Shown one piece after another: positions 54,101 through 62,100 of a stretch of 64,000 bases of DNA. Each line of letters begins with the position of its first letter. Position 1 is the first letter of the stretch. Below the pieces are notes generated by a model that had not been told where the DNA came from, made no database searches, and was given only the letters and a program-made list of their open reading frames with translations. Position numbers and translations under genes: made by a program. This DNA is from Salinarimonas rosea DSM 21201 (GTDB lineage: Bacteria > Pseudomonadota > Alphaproteobacteria > Rhizobiales > Beijerinckiaceae): assembly GCF_000429045.1 (NCBI RefSeq), contig NZ_AUBC01000015.1:1-64000 (forward strand). The letters are read 5' to 3'.

Positions 54101-56180
54101 GCGCGCGCTCGTGGACGTCTCGACGCCCAACGACGACACGATCGTCGGCTTCACAGGAGACGACGTGCTCGTGGCCGGCGCCGGCGACGACCTGATGGCC
54201 GGCGGCGGCGGCGCGGACACCTACCGCTTCGGCCGCGGCTTCGGCGACGATACGGTCGACGACGACGACACCGGCTCGGCTCAGGACACGCTCGTCTTCG
54301 ACAGCTTCGTCTCCTCCGAGGTCTATGCCGAGCGCCTGTTCCGCGGCTCGGACTCGATCGTGCTGCGCTTTGCCTCGGCGCCCGGCGAGCGTCAGCATCG
54401 TCGACGCGCTGGCCGCCGACGGGCGCGGCGTCGAGCAGATCTTGTTCAGCGACGGCGTCGCCTGGGACAAGGCGGCTCTCCTTGCGCTCCTCGACAACAA
54501 TGCGCCGGTGGCCGGCGAGGACGGCTACTTCACCGTCGTGACCGGCGAGACCGCGACGATCCTCGCCGCCACGCTGCTGCGCAACGACTTCGACACGGAC
54601 GAGGACGGGCTTCGCATCATCGCCGTCGACGGCGGCCCGCACGGCACGGCCGAGCTCGACGCCGACGGGAACGTGGTGTTCGCGCCGGTGGACGGCTTCA
54701 CCGGCCCGACCCGCCTCACCTACAGCGTCTCGGACGGCCGCAACGGCATCTCGCAGGGCACCGTCGACATCCGCGTGCGGCCGGTGGCCGAGGCGCGCGA
54801 GGACCGCGGCTTCACGGTCGCCGAGGACGGCGTCCTCGGCATCCGAACCGAGCGGCTGCTTTCCAACGACGTCGACGGCGACCGGATGATCGTTGCCTCC
54901 GTCTTCGGTGCCGAGAACGGCACAGCGTCGCTGGCCTCCAACGGCGAGATCACCTTCACGCCCACACCCGACTTCAACGGCACGGCGCGCTTCGTCTACG
55001 TCGCCAACACGCCGGAAGGCGGCCGCGCCGAGGCGCAGGTGATCATCGACGTCACGCCCGTGAACGACGCACCGGTGGCGCGCATCGACCGCGGCTTCGC
55101 CACGCTGGAGGACGCGCCCGTCGAAATCGACGCGCGCACGCTGGTCGCGAACGACACCGACATCGACGGCGATCGACTTCGCGTCGTGTCCGTCACCTCC
55201 GGCGTCGACGTCCAGGTCTCGCTCACGGCCGACGGGTTCGTGCTCGTGGACCCGCGCGACTATTTCTTCGGGAACGCCTCCTTCGAGTACGTCGTCGCCG
55301 ACTCCTCCGGCGCCACGTCGATCGGTCGCGTCGAGCTGACCGTCGCGCCCGTGAACAACGCGCCCGAGGCGCAGGACGACCGCATCGAGACCCGCGCCGG
55401 CGAGCCGATCCGCGAGGACGTGCCGATCGTCGTGGGCACGGACGAGCTGATCGCCAACGACATCGAGCGCGACGGCGACGCGATGACCGTCACCGCGGTC
55501 CTGCGGGCCTTCGGCGGCAGCGCGCGCCTCCTCGACAACGCCACGGTGCTGTTCACGCCGTGGGCGAACTTCAACGGCGATGCGGGCTTCGACTACGTCG
55601 TCGACGACGGCCAAGGCGGCACGGGCACGGCCCGCGCGACGATCGTCTACCAGCCGGTCAACGACATGCCGGTGGCGCGCGACGACCTCTGGACCCGGGA
55701 CGGCTACACCTTCCTCTCCGGCATCGAGGACACGCCGCTCGAGATCCCGATCAGCGATCTCCTGAAGAACGACACCGACGTCGAGGGGCTGGCGCTCCTT
55801 TTCGAGAGCGCGTCGAACGCGCTCAACGGAGACGTCGTGATCACCGATCGCGGCACCATCATCTTCACCCCCGACCCGGACTTCTGGGGCGAGGCGAGCT
55901 TCGACTACCTCGTCTCCGACCCGGAGGGCGGCGTCGACGACGCCAAGGTCACGCTCTGGTTCGAGAACGTCGGGGACGCGCCTCCCGAGGCCGTCACCGA
56001 CACGATCCAGGTGTTCGAGGACGTGCCGACGATCATCCCGATCGCGGCGCTCCTCGCCAACGACACCGACATCGACCGCGACACGATCACCTTCGCCTAT
56101 GCGCGCTACGCCAGCGGGCTGGAGAGCCTGCTCGTAGGCGGGCCGCTCAACGGCACGCTCGAGTACACGCCGGACGGTGA
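42135..56180 (+). CDS. Unit 2 giant RTX-type calcium-binding repeat protein, first part
   Basis: A 4681-codon ORF from GTG 42135. Layout by residue: helical linker (1-120), hydrophobic stretch (about 166-195, FGIGVVFSAIMITVTTAAAY), RTX nonapeptides (about 304-349), conserved core (358-651), EF-hand-like calcium sites (609-716: DLDGDGLETIDF, DLNGNGVVDDISELFGG, DRDSDGVSEAGEI), and a non-repetitive domain to about 1310. Then come about 20 HCBP-related repeats to about 4086. At about 54390 the meaningful frame shifts, so codons from about 4087 to the stop at 56180 are out-of-frame Arg-rich nonsense. A missing CG pair in GAGCGTCAGC would restore RVSIVDALAADGRG. Probably exported by a type I system; no exporter genes are in the window. 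Confidence 0.82.
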   Translation: MKSLAETAFARGYITADQYANIQEKLAKAGDGGSSEFRSFTSSAAAALIYDMQNGVGAPDNRIEAVIERFSAGMHTVLGDQYGLANILSDARTLFDSWSNRIDASLQYLGLPNGVIDDSKRSHIQLTVGVAGGTAGDVAEFLNVAYDDIKTGFRDGDWTPLWTTVGQFGIGVVFSAIMITVTTAAAYAIHPVLGRIVSAGWAAYGVADAFANGSELTGKITADLAPIIAGQGLLPAGEAATNLFAAIADGILARYGVGKEPPITIGPHDFVYVIDDEDDRFPDAIEGTDDGEIFFGRNGAIIDGRGGDDEIHHNGYGEVRGGDGDDQLLLSGTVDIVADGGAGDDWILSRDGEGGAFIGGNGRDWIFVKTPGAELYGDTIDGRSPDGTDLNGRENSDNFWWFPSTTIMDAKPNDVLKFFGFPLVGGTNNIPFVVSAALGGALWSSAPGLALAKSPLYFDNILVFMNYIKKGDDLYVVNMFDGLASLFGDFEFGKAAGVDEDGNATEVGIRGAMRIVDYDEAASAWGVAILDATINDIRAGGGTLGDLGMVFKNANPALALLQILPLPGAFGALGKVLGLVDEITNLAAATLRIAKSMQWAAGKDPLVLDLDGDGLETIDFDDAGTRVYFDDDADFFRERTGWLDADDGFLALDLNGNGVVDDISELFGGVGERGFAALSEHDDNADGVIDANDAVFARLLVWQDRDSDGVSEAGEITDLADHGIVSIDFGSAVDIGVTTPQGVQLLAESRFTRDDGSTGDVLEAIFESDDVDTVYRGESGLAPWLAGLGIDAKGFGRVTDLSVAISNDFELGATVAATAAAMTTPKMKTLVEQAGTALGEWGWSLDLTRELTPVLLETDAEGAVVLRDRGVWVEDADGGYWTLASGAAVVDADSVAIARPTLQDVLAQATDAGAGWRLEQVWSPATRAAPLAHREAAPYLAEVVDGRVVVHDWGIENPDGSWRLASGAPVLDADGVAIAAPTREDIVAGVAAAGREWRVEALGYNPYAAIPVERVGVYMIDGIAVDYTVEVTDRDGTFYVWARNLDRALELQHKVGTAREFALRNYEVDFDSLDEVGSTDDSSFRVEMLTPALFHFALSLGGLDFRPEMLSATIDETTGVISYSVNESGEASLSQDGYVSGIKAAIELLEVAVDQYILVSRAFAARLALQGGLSGYAEGIAYDISADAWRPTGERGLMDMFEAIFAGAPAGFEPAYAWLQDWNEILNQVYSDYIPDTSMNPLGNAVPIDQAFVMQQMLPAFETVGIDLDLAAVMNALGIDEGKLRAHDADATEVAGTSRPDFFYMTAGDQTYTGGLGSDYYFVSSVSGADVIDEKDVGGSHDELRFIDVTPDRVTAVRDGRDLILTIAGRPDSVRLVDQFLGEMNAFTTRGERIASGVDAIVFENGAIWDRFRMALEVADPRETNDVYIGSGEADVLWGGPGNDAKRGLVGGDIYVFARGDGQDVIHDTGGFSFGPIKAGIDFLKFRGDDITSDDLKLVRDGPSDDLLIVLLDETGAETDDTILIKGQFGGVRLNLNAFAAFDPSLAVDYVAPDLIERFIFTDGTSIDFEEIVERVLENARTDGDDAIYGLLNANTLDGGAGDDYLSGREGGDTYVFGRGYGRDVVEDEDYSVKLFGEDPDTLRFADDVRWTDIDFLREGPSDTLGLRIAGTTDEVILVDFLESLPFIGYINRIETIEYGDGTSWSWLKLLQHYVAIAKTAGDDVIYGFDISDTLDGGAGDDRLEGLGGNDTYVFARGYGSDTILDASGGERLLLEGILTTDVTFSRTALDLIITVDDTGDRIVLENQYVRDRGQINAIEFLDFADRSLVFTDLNPEDLDLVGTSAGETITGSDFAETIDGRGGDDTLIGGDGGDRYRFDVGYGQDTIIDARSRASWQDRAGVVVPVDDVVVFGDDVTRDNAVFSKDGLDLLVTVTGRSDTLRIKNQFRETTDGVERFEFADGTWLSITDVEAILQIVGGNRGDNVIEGSESQPSTLDGRQGDDTLIGGTAGDTYAFGAGYDFDRIVERSDAAGVIDRIVFGATVSLDALALRRDGDDLLIDLGSGADVVTIVGGLASTRVEEFHFADGTIIGIEALLDRLLIGTGGDERIVGFDGRADVLAGGGGSDALEGGTGDDVYRFGFGDGSDSITETGGVDRIAFGVGVTRDVVRFRDIDGDLLITLAETGERLVVLGGAGSTSTAASVETYVFADGETLTRAEVLAQIRAETANTGQDLIDARGLDPSLVVRPGIGFDTVIMGGDTTVVIERGGGVDRIVLPASHLVNTAQIVLDGFSASEAVVRPAGPNSRDLIVAFPETGDQLLLVRALDFSTTPELVFSDGTTWDRATLVARSISDQAGAEADYLLGSDGADTLEGGRGDDEMRGDVGNDTYVFTRGDGRDVIVDTSGTDTLRLLGYLPQDVRVVRPIADRNELVLRFAGTEDEIVLFDQFGTAAGRGLERIVFGDGTEWNRAFLVDAVRTEGTDADDNLAGTTGVDTLVGGAGDDVLSGLDGSDTYVFTRGDGVDIIDENGWLDTDVLRFVGYAPEEVLLSRPVDQTSDLLIRFTTSDDEIRIVGGLDGASRDEIEEFRFEDGTLWTLAAVRNRVFLEQMTSGDDVVLGFAGNEVLQGGRGADLLKGGDGSDIYVFARGDGHDTIDDDGARDTDVVEIRGWLSGEVRIARSPVSSEWLDILFPGSSDRITIANTLDGSIADEIEQIRFADEGVTWTMADVRARLLAQEATAGRDELRGFWYDETLAGGPGDDWLSGGDGSDTYVFARGDGRDVVEDGGNRDTDVVLIRGYAPAEVAVARSIFGPDAIDLVFAGTDDRLTLLDSADQSSTNEIEQVRFEDGTVWTAAEMSRRLLKVQTTDGADRIEGLVTGDTLTGGPGDDLLVGGDGSDTYVFTRGDGSDLIRDDGNRDTDVLRIVGYSPDEVTPSLHPWYFASLVLDFAGTDDQVEIHITLDNTSATEIEQIVFDDGTIWTTATLRARLDAEMVTDGNDRVVGYPANDTLRGGLGDDILYGRDGSDTYLFARGDGRDRISDAGFGDTDVLRISGYAPGEVSIFRSADEWSDVELRFAGTDDRITILNPFDTLANDIEQIRFDDGTVWTGSQVRGWAVTYAVSGIVGTSAAETFAIEADDVLVDGRAGNDTYVWARGDGDLVVGETTFNGRDRLVLEGLGPEDVSIWRTGDHVVLTIAESAPGAGDGGRIVLRDSFENTDGAGVDEIAFADGTIWLPSDLRTAVLDASRHETKAGLIGFDADDIYTWGHGDGDARIREATFHGARDRLVLEGVTEAQVTLLRDGSDIVVTIAESAPGTADGARLIIENQADVGNEIGIEEIVFADGAVWTAANMRARLMDAANATDGQTLVGFGADDVFTWTRGDPDVRVSDNSTWNGKDALALRGVEPAAVSLVRYGDMLLLEIAESAPDAGDGGRVLVANGLDPYLERGIEEIRFDDSTAWTMPDLRTSLLASEASDGNDTIDGWASADTLAGGLGDDRLLGEDGNDTYLWSRGDGDDTVVDRSNQGAGDRLEFTGVAVADVSVLRDGSDAILVIAESAPGAGDGGRLRLADQFVSGREAGIETIVFGDGTTWSFQDLRAAYLARLDRPGEDTIASDWWGDVIAGGPGDDLLVGETGDDVFVWRYGDGDDVVREAQWQDYDRLRLEGVDPSAVILGRGLGSDLVVIVPDSTPGAGDGGRITLEGTIDAVREGGVEEIAFDDGTVWTQADYGALLVSTRQTDGPDVIIGAGAGDVIEGGGGDDTIRGLGGDDVYVYRRGDGTDTIRDEGGTSGDRIEIHGYALDEVSFDRRGSGSSDLIIRLADAGDEILVIGGLSRSGDDEIESVVLVDAGVTLSLADVRAQLVLGLATTADDLVVGTDGDDTIVGGQGNDLIVGGSGNDVFRYAAGDGDDRIGDSSGTDRVELVDYDVADVLYALRGGPESLDLVVRFSGTRDRLILENVLGSGAGVEEIAFADGTVWTRDDMRERALVDVSTPNDDTIVGFTGDDVLVAGAGDDLMAGGGGADTYRFGRGFGDDTVDDDDTGSAQDTLVFDSFVSSEVYAERLFRGSDSIVLRFASAPGERQHRRRAGRRRARRRADLVQRRRRLGQGGSPCAPRQQCAGGRRGRLLHRRDRRDRDDPRRHAAAQRLRHGRGRASHHRRRRRPARHGRARRRRERGVRAGGRLHRPDPPHLQRLGRPQRHLAGHRRHPRAAGGRGARGPRLHGRRGRRPRHPNRAAAFQRRRRRPDDRCLRLRCRERHSVAGLQRRDHLHAHTRLQRHGALRLRRQHAGRRPRRGAGDHRRHARERRTGGAHRPRLRHAGGRARRNRRAHAGRERHRHRRRSTSRRVRHLRRRRPGLAHGRRVRARGPARLFLRERLLRVRRRRLLRRHVDRSRRADRRAREQRARGAGRPHRDPRRRADPRGRADRRGHGRADRQRHRARRRRDDRHRGPAGLRRQRAPPRQRHGAVHAVGELQRRCGLRLRRRRRPRRHGHGPRDDRLPAGQRHAGGARRPLDPGRLHLPLRHRGHAARDPDQRSPEERHRRRGAGAPFRERVERAQRRRRDHRSRHHHLHPRPGLLGRGELRLPRLRPGGRRRRRQGHALVRERRGRASRGRHRHDPGVRGRADDHPDRGAPRQRHRHRPRHDHLRLCALRQRAGEPARRRAAQRHARVHAGR
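43206..44087 (+). repeat. 882-bp core direct repeat, copy in unit 2 (giant gene)
   Basis: Gapless partner of 39752-40633. Its last 115 bp are also the part present in unit 0 (37221-37356 matches 43973-44108). It is positioned between the variable N-terminal head and the giant body, exactly where homologous recombination would swap heads. Confidence 0.9.
46489..54480 (+). repeat. About 20 tandem HCBP-related repeats in the giant protein
   Basis: Each unit of about 115-130 residues begins with a motif like DTYVFARGDGRDVIED. It continues through DTDVLRIRGYAP and an AGTDDRITL strand to EIEQIRFDDGTVWT, and ends with a nonapeptide DTLAGGPGDD. Unit starts lie near 46489, 46969, 47383, 47755, 48170, 48541, 49302, 49674, 50058, 50445, 50829, 51214, 51581, 51922, 52260, 52659, 53055, 53450, 53837 and 54215. 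Units 49674-51214 have a regular 384-387 bp period. Units 51581-53055 form a second subtype with TYVWARGDGD and ESAPGAGDGGRI. Confidence 0.85.
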
Positions 56181-59100
56181 CCTCCTGTTCACGCCGGACC
56201 TGAACGCGACGCGCTCCGGCGGCTTCTTCTACGGCGTCAGCGACGGGCAGGACGGCACGTCCGAGGGCATCGTCGACATCGTCATCATCCCGGTCAACGA
56301 CGAGCCGACGGTGGTCGGCGACGACGGCGGCACCACGCCGCTCGACGTGCCGCTCGTGCTGCGCGTCTCCGAGCTGATCGGCAACGACTTCGACGTCGAC
56401 GTCGGGCCGGCGGGCGCGGGCATCGCCTTCGTCGGGATCGACGCCGTCAGCATCGGGACGTTCGAGATCGTCGAGACCGCGGGCGACCGCTTCGTCGCGC
56501 TCGAGACGCCGCTCGGCTTCACGGGCGAGCTCACGATCACCTACCGCATCCGCGACGCGGAGGGCGTGGAGGACACCGGCTTCGTCACGGCCGCGGTGGC
56601 CAACGCCTATTCCGGCGTGCTCACCGGCGATGCACGGGGCGAGCTCCTCGTCGGCGCTTTGATCGGCGAGACGATCCGGGGCCTGGGCGGCGACGACCTG
56701 ATCCGCGCCCGCGACGGGAACGACACGATCGAGGGCGGCGCGGGCAACGACACGATCGACGCCGGCGCCGGCGACGATCTCATCCTCGGCGGCCCGGGCG
56801 CCGACACGATCGACGGAGGCGCCGGCTTCGACACGGTCGACTTCGCGGAATCGAACACCGGCGTGCGCGCCGACCTCGCCTCGCGCGTCGGCCAGGGCGG
56901 GACCGCGAACGGCGACGTCTACCTGAACGTCGAGGCCCTCTCCGGCACGGGCTTCGCCGACATCCTCGGTGGCGACGACCGCGCGAACCGGCTCGATGGA
57001 CACGCCGGAGCCGACCGGCTGGAGGGTCGCGATGGCGACGACGCGCTCGTCGGCGGCGCCGGCGACGACACGCTCGAGGGCGGCGCGGGCGCGGACCTGC
57101 TCGATGGCGACGAAGGGTCCGACACGGCGGACTACTTCCTCTCCGGGGCCGCGGTGGCGATCGACCTCGCCGCCGGCACGGCGACGGGCGGCGACGCCGA
57201 AGGCGACACGCTCGTCTCGATCGAGAACCTGATCGGCACCGACTTCGACGACGCCCTCATCGGCGACGGCGGTGCGAACCGGCTCGTCGGCGGACGCGGC
57301 GACGACCGGCTCGAGGGCGGCGGCGGCGACGACGTGCTCGTCGGCGGGCGCGGCGCGGACACGATCGTCGGCGGGGCCGGCATCGACATCGCCGACTACG
57401 GGCTCTCGCTCGAGGGCGTCGTGGTCGACATGGCGAGCGGCGCCTCAGGCGGCGGCGACGCGGCGGGCGACACGTTCTCGGGCATCGAGATCGTCCAGGG
57501 CTCGTTCCACGACGACGCGATCCGCGGCGACGCGAGCGACAACATCCTGCGAGGGCGGATCGGCGCGGACCTGCTCGACGGCCGCGCCGGCTTCGACATC
57601 GCGGACTACGCGATCGCAGACGAGGCGGTGAGCGTCGACCTCGCCCGGGGGATCGGCCTCGCCGGCGAGGCTCTGGGCGACACGCTCGTGTCGATCGAGA
57701 TGCTGATCGGCTCGAACTGGGCCGACACCTTCGTCGGCTCCGCTGGCGACGATTGGTTCGACGGCGGCTTCGGCGACGACGCCATCGCCGGCGGGACGGG
57801 CTCGGACAGCTACGTGCTCGGTTTCGACAGCGGCGCGGACACGGTGAGCGAGAACGGCGACGCCGCCGACGTGGACCGCGTCGTGATCGAGCCGGAGCTC
57901 GCACCCAAGGACGTCTCCGTGGTGCGCCAGGGCGACGACCTGCTGATCGAGCTCGAGCGCGACGACGGGCTGCTCATCGACACGATGCTCGTCGCGGGCC
58001 ACTTCCTCGGCCGCGAGACCGGCATCGAGGAGATCGTCTTCGACGACGGCACAGTTTGGGACCGCGACACGATCGACGCGCTGCAGAGGCTCGGCCGCTT
58101 CAACGCCGAGGACGACATCTTCCGGCTCGGCATCGAGGACGAGCCGGCGCGGATCGAGATAGCCGACCTCATCGCCAACGACGCCACGGAGGGCGTCGAC
58201 GATCTCGAGCTCGTCTCCGTGCAGGGCTTCGTCGACGGCGTCGCTACGATCGAGGCGGACGGCTCGATCTCGTTCCTGGGCGCCAAGGACCACAACGGCG
58301 ACGCGTTCTTCACCTACACGGTCCGCGACACGTTCGGCCGCGAGTCGACCGCGCGGGTCGAGGTCAACCTCGCGCCCGTCAACGATGCGCCCGTCGCCGC
58401 CGACGATCCGCCCTTCACGGGCTTCGAGGACACGATCCTGCGCATCCCGGTCCACGTGCTGCTGGCCAACGACAGCGACGTCGACGGGGACCCGCTGACA
58501 ATCGTCGGGCTCTCGGCGCTGCTCGACGCGGACGGCAACCCGCTCCACTCGTCCGGTGGCTGGCCGGCCACGAACGGCCGCGGAAACGTCTCGGGCGGCT
58601 ATATCGAGTTCGAGCCGCTGCCCGACCACTTCGGCTTCGCCGGCTTCCGCTACATCGTCTCGGACCCGTCGGGCGCGACCACCACGGCAGCGGTGGAGCT
58701 GTGGATCGAGCCCGTCAACGACGCGCCGCGCGCCTTCGGCGATCTCGGCCGGGTGCGGCTCGAGACCACGCGCATGCTCACGATCGAAGAGCTGCTCGCC
58801 CAGACCTTCGACATCGAGGACGACGCGATCACCTTCGTCGGCCTCGTCGGCGACACGAACGGGACCGCCGTGCTCGATGCGGACGCCGGCACGATCGCGT
58901 TCACGCCCGAGGCGCTGGGCGCGGCGTCGATCACTTTCGACGTGATCGACGAGCGCGGCGCGGAGGCGCGGCTCACGCTGGACCTCACCGCCATCCCGCT
59001 CAACGATCCCCCGCGAGCCCGCGACGATTCCGGGTTCGTGACGATCGAGGACACCCCGCTCGTCATCGACCCGGACACGCTGCTCGCCAACGACAGCGAC

Positions 59101-62100
59101 CCCAACGGCGACGTCCTCACCATCACCGCGCTCCAACGCTTCCCGGACAACGGCCGCGTCGCCTTCGGCGCGGACGGCTCGATCGTGTTCACGCCGCGGG
59201 CCGACTACAACGGCGGGGCGGGCTTCTGGTACCGCGTCGAGGACGGCCGCGGCGGCTGGGACGAGGCCTTCGTCTCGATCACCATCATCCCCGACAACGA
59301 CGCCCCGATTCTGCGCGACGACCTCGCGATCGGCATCGAGGACGAGCCGCTCGTGATCCTGCCGGGCGAGGCCTTCGGCAACGACATCGAGCCCGACGGC
59401 GACGTGATCTTCTTCGAGGACGTCCGGGTCGTCGGTGTGCTGACGCAGGCCTTCACGGCGGCTCCCGTGGTGATCGAGGCGCTCGCCCGCGACGGCGGCG
59501 GGCTGCCGGATTGGCTGACCTTCGACTCGCAGACACTGACCTTCTCGGGCACGATGCCGGCGGACCTCGCCGCGCCGGTGGAGATCGACGTCTGGTTCCG
59601 CTACGCGGAGGTCGGGCGCACCTTCAAGGAGCAGGTCTCCCTCGATGCCGAGGATGCCGGTGCGCTCGCCACGGGCCTGCGGCTCGACGTCGATCTGCCG
59701 GACTACGTCGTGCGCACGCCCACGAGCGCACAGCACGAGTTCGGCGCCGACGACCTCACGGACGCCGTCACCGTCGCCGCGACGCTCGCCGACGGCACGA
59801 CGCTGCCGGCGTGGCTGACCTTCGACACCGCGACGCTGACCTTCACCGGCACGCCGCCGGAAAGCGATCCCGCCGAGCCGCCGCCGGCGCCCCTCGAGGT
59901 GGCGCTGACCTTCACCCGCACCGACCCCGACACCAGCGTCGTCACGCAGTTCGTGGACACGGTCGCGATCGACCCCGCCGACGCCGGCGCGCTCGCCGAA
60001 GGGGTGCCCTACGACAGCGACGTGGTGCTCCTGGAGCTCGGGGAAGGCAGCTTCGCGGCGACCCTGGCCAACGGCCGCCCGCTGCCCGCCTGGCTCGCCT
60101 TCGACGCCGAGACGATGCGCCTCGTGCGCACCGCGATCGAGCCGGAGCCCGAGGCAGAACTCGCCCGCGTGCAGGTGATCTTCACGCCGACGCCGACCGA
60201 CCTGCCGGACGGGACCTACGCCTCGACGGAGCGCGGCTTCGCGCTCGAGTTCCTGATCGACCCGGCCCAGCCGCTCGACCCCGCGATCGAGACGCTGCTC
60301 TCCAACAACGCCTTCTTCGCGGCGCAGGGGCTGTTCGCGCTCGACCTCTCGGCCGCGACCACGATCGAGGCGGCGCGCGAGAGCCGCGCCGACCTCCCGA
60401 CCTGGCTCGCCTTCGATCCGGAGAGCCTGACCTTCGAGGGCACGCCGCCACCGGTCTACGTCGGTGCGGTGCCGGTGCGCATCGACGTGACCGGGGATGG
60501 GGCCGGCCTGCCGAGCTTCTCCGTCATCACCGACGTCGTGGTCGACGAGACGTTCTCCGTCGCGGGCTTCGGCGGCTTCTCGGCGACGACCGACGGCGAG
60601 TACGTCTTCGTCGACGCGCCGGAAGACTTCAACGGCGCGGTCGTCGTGTCCTATACGGCGGGCGACGAGAAGGGTGCCGTCTCCGAGGAGCCCGCACTCA
60701 TCGTCCTCAACGTCCTGCCCCGGCCCGAACGACCCGACGCCCTGACCGACGCGCTGACCCTGCCCGAGGACACGGCGATCACGATCTCGGTCCTCCAGCT
60801 CCTCGCCAACGACCGCGACGACGACGGCGACCCGATCCGGCTCCTGTCGATCTCCCAGCCGGCGAACGGCACGGTGGCGGTCACGCTCGCCACCGTGGAG
60901 ATCGACCCGCCGGCGGAGCTTCCGTCGCTCTCGGAGGCGACCTATTCGGCGACGCTCGCCGACGGCGCGGCCCTCCCGACCTGGATGACGATCGACCCGG
61001 CGACCGGGCGGATCACGGCGATGCCGCCGCTCCACGTGAAGACGACGCTGGCGATCCTCGTCTCGGTCGCCAACGCCGACGAGAGCGCGAGCGCGACACT
61101 CGAGCAGTCCTTCGACGGGAACGCAGGCGCGACGCTGACCTACACGCCGAAGCCGGCCTACACCGGCGCGGACGGCTTCACCTACACGATCACCGACGAC
61201 GCGCAGGGCACCGCACAGGGCGCGGTCTCGGTCACCGTCTCGCCGGTGAACGACCCGCCCGACGCCTTCGACGACCGCCTCGCCGGGGTGGAGGACACGG
61301 TGCTCGTCATCGACCCGGCGACGCTCCTCGCGAACGACACCGACGTCGACGACGACCCGCTGACCGTGCTCTCGGTCTCGAACGCGGTAAACGGGACGGT
61401 CATCCTGGAGAACGGCGCAATCATCTTCACGCCGACGCCGAACTTCGACGGCGAAGCCTACTTCGACTATGTGGTCGACGACGGCGCCGACGGTTCGGAC
61501 ACCGGGCGCGTACGCGTCAACGTCGCCTCGACGAACCGGGCGCCGATCGCCGTCGCCGACGCCTTCGACGGCGTGGAGGACACGCCGCTGACGATCGCCA
61601 TCGCCGATCTCCTGGCGAACGACAGCGACCCCGATCTCGACGCCTTCACCTTCGTCGACGTCTTCGGCGGCGACGACGGCCGTGCCTTCGTCCGGCCGGG
61701 CGGGCTGATCGAGTTCCAGCCCGACGAGAACGTCACCGGCACGATCGTCTTCACCTACACGATCGGCGACGGGCGCCGCTCGGACACGGGGGAGATCTGG
61801 ATCACGCTCGCCCCCGTCAACGACGCGCCGATCGCCAACCCGGACGACGGGTTCGTCGGCGAGGAGGACGTGCCCCTCGTCATCGAACCGGCGGCGCTGA
61901 TCGTCAACGATCGCGACGTCGAGGGCGACGCCTTCACCGTCGTCTCCGTCTTCGACGGCGACAACGGCGAGGTCGCCCTCGTCGATGGGCGGATCGTGTT
62001 CACGCCCCGGGCGGACTACTTCGGCAACGGCGGCTTCTCCTACGTCGTCGAGGATACCAACGGCGCCCGCGGCACCGGCTACGCCTCGCTGTCGATCCGC

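Noticed and set aside
46489-54480. Regularly spaced repeats that might suggest a CRISPR or satellite array
   Set aside because: The period (about 340-390 bp) and sequence are explained by in-frame HCBP-type protein repeats; there are no short identical repeats with unique spacers.
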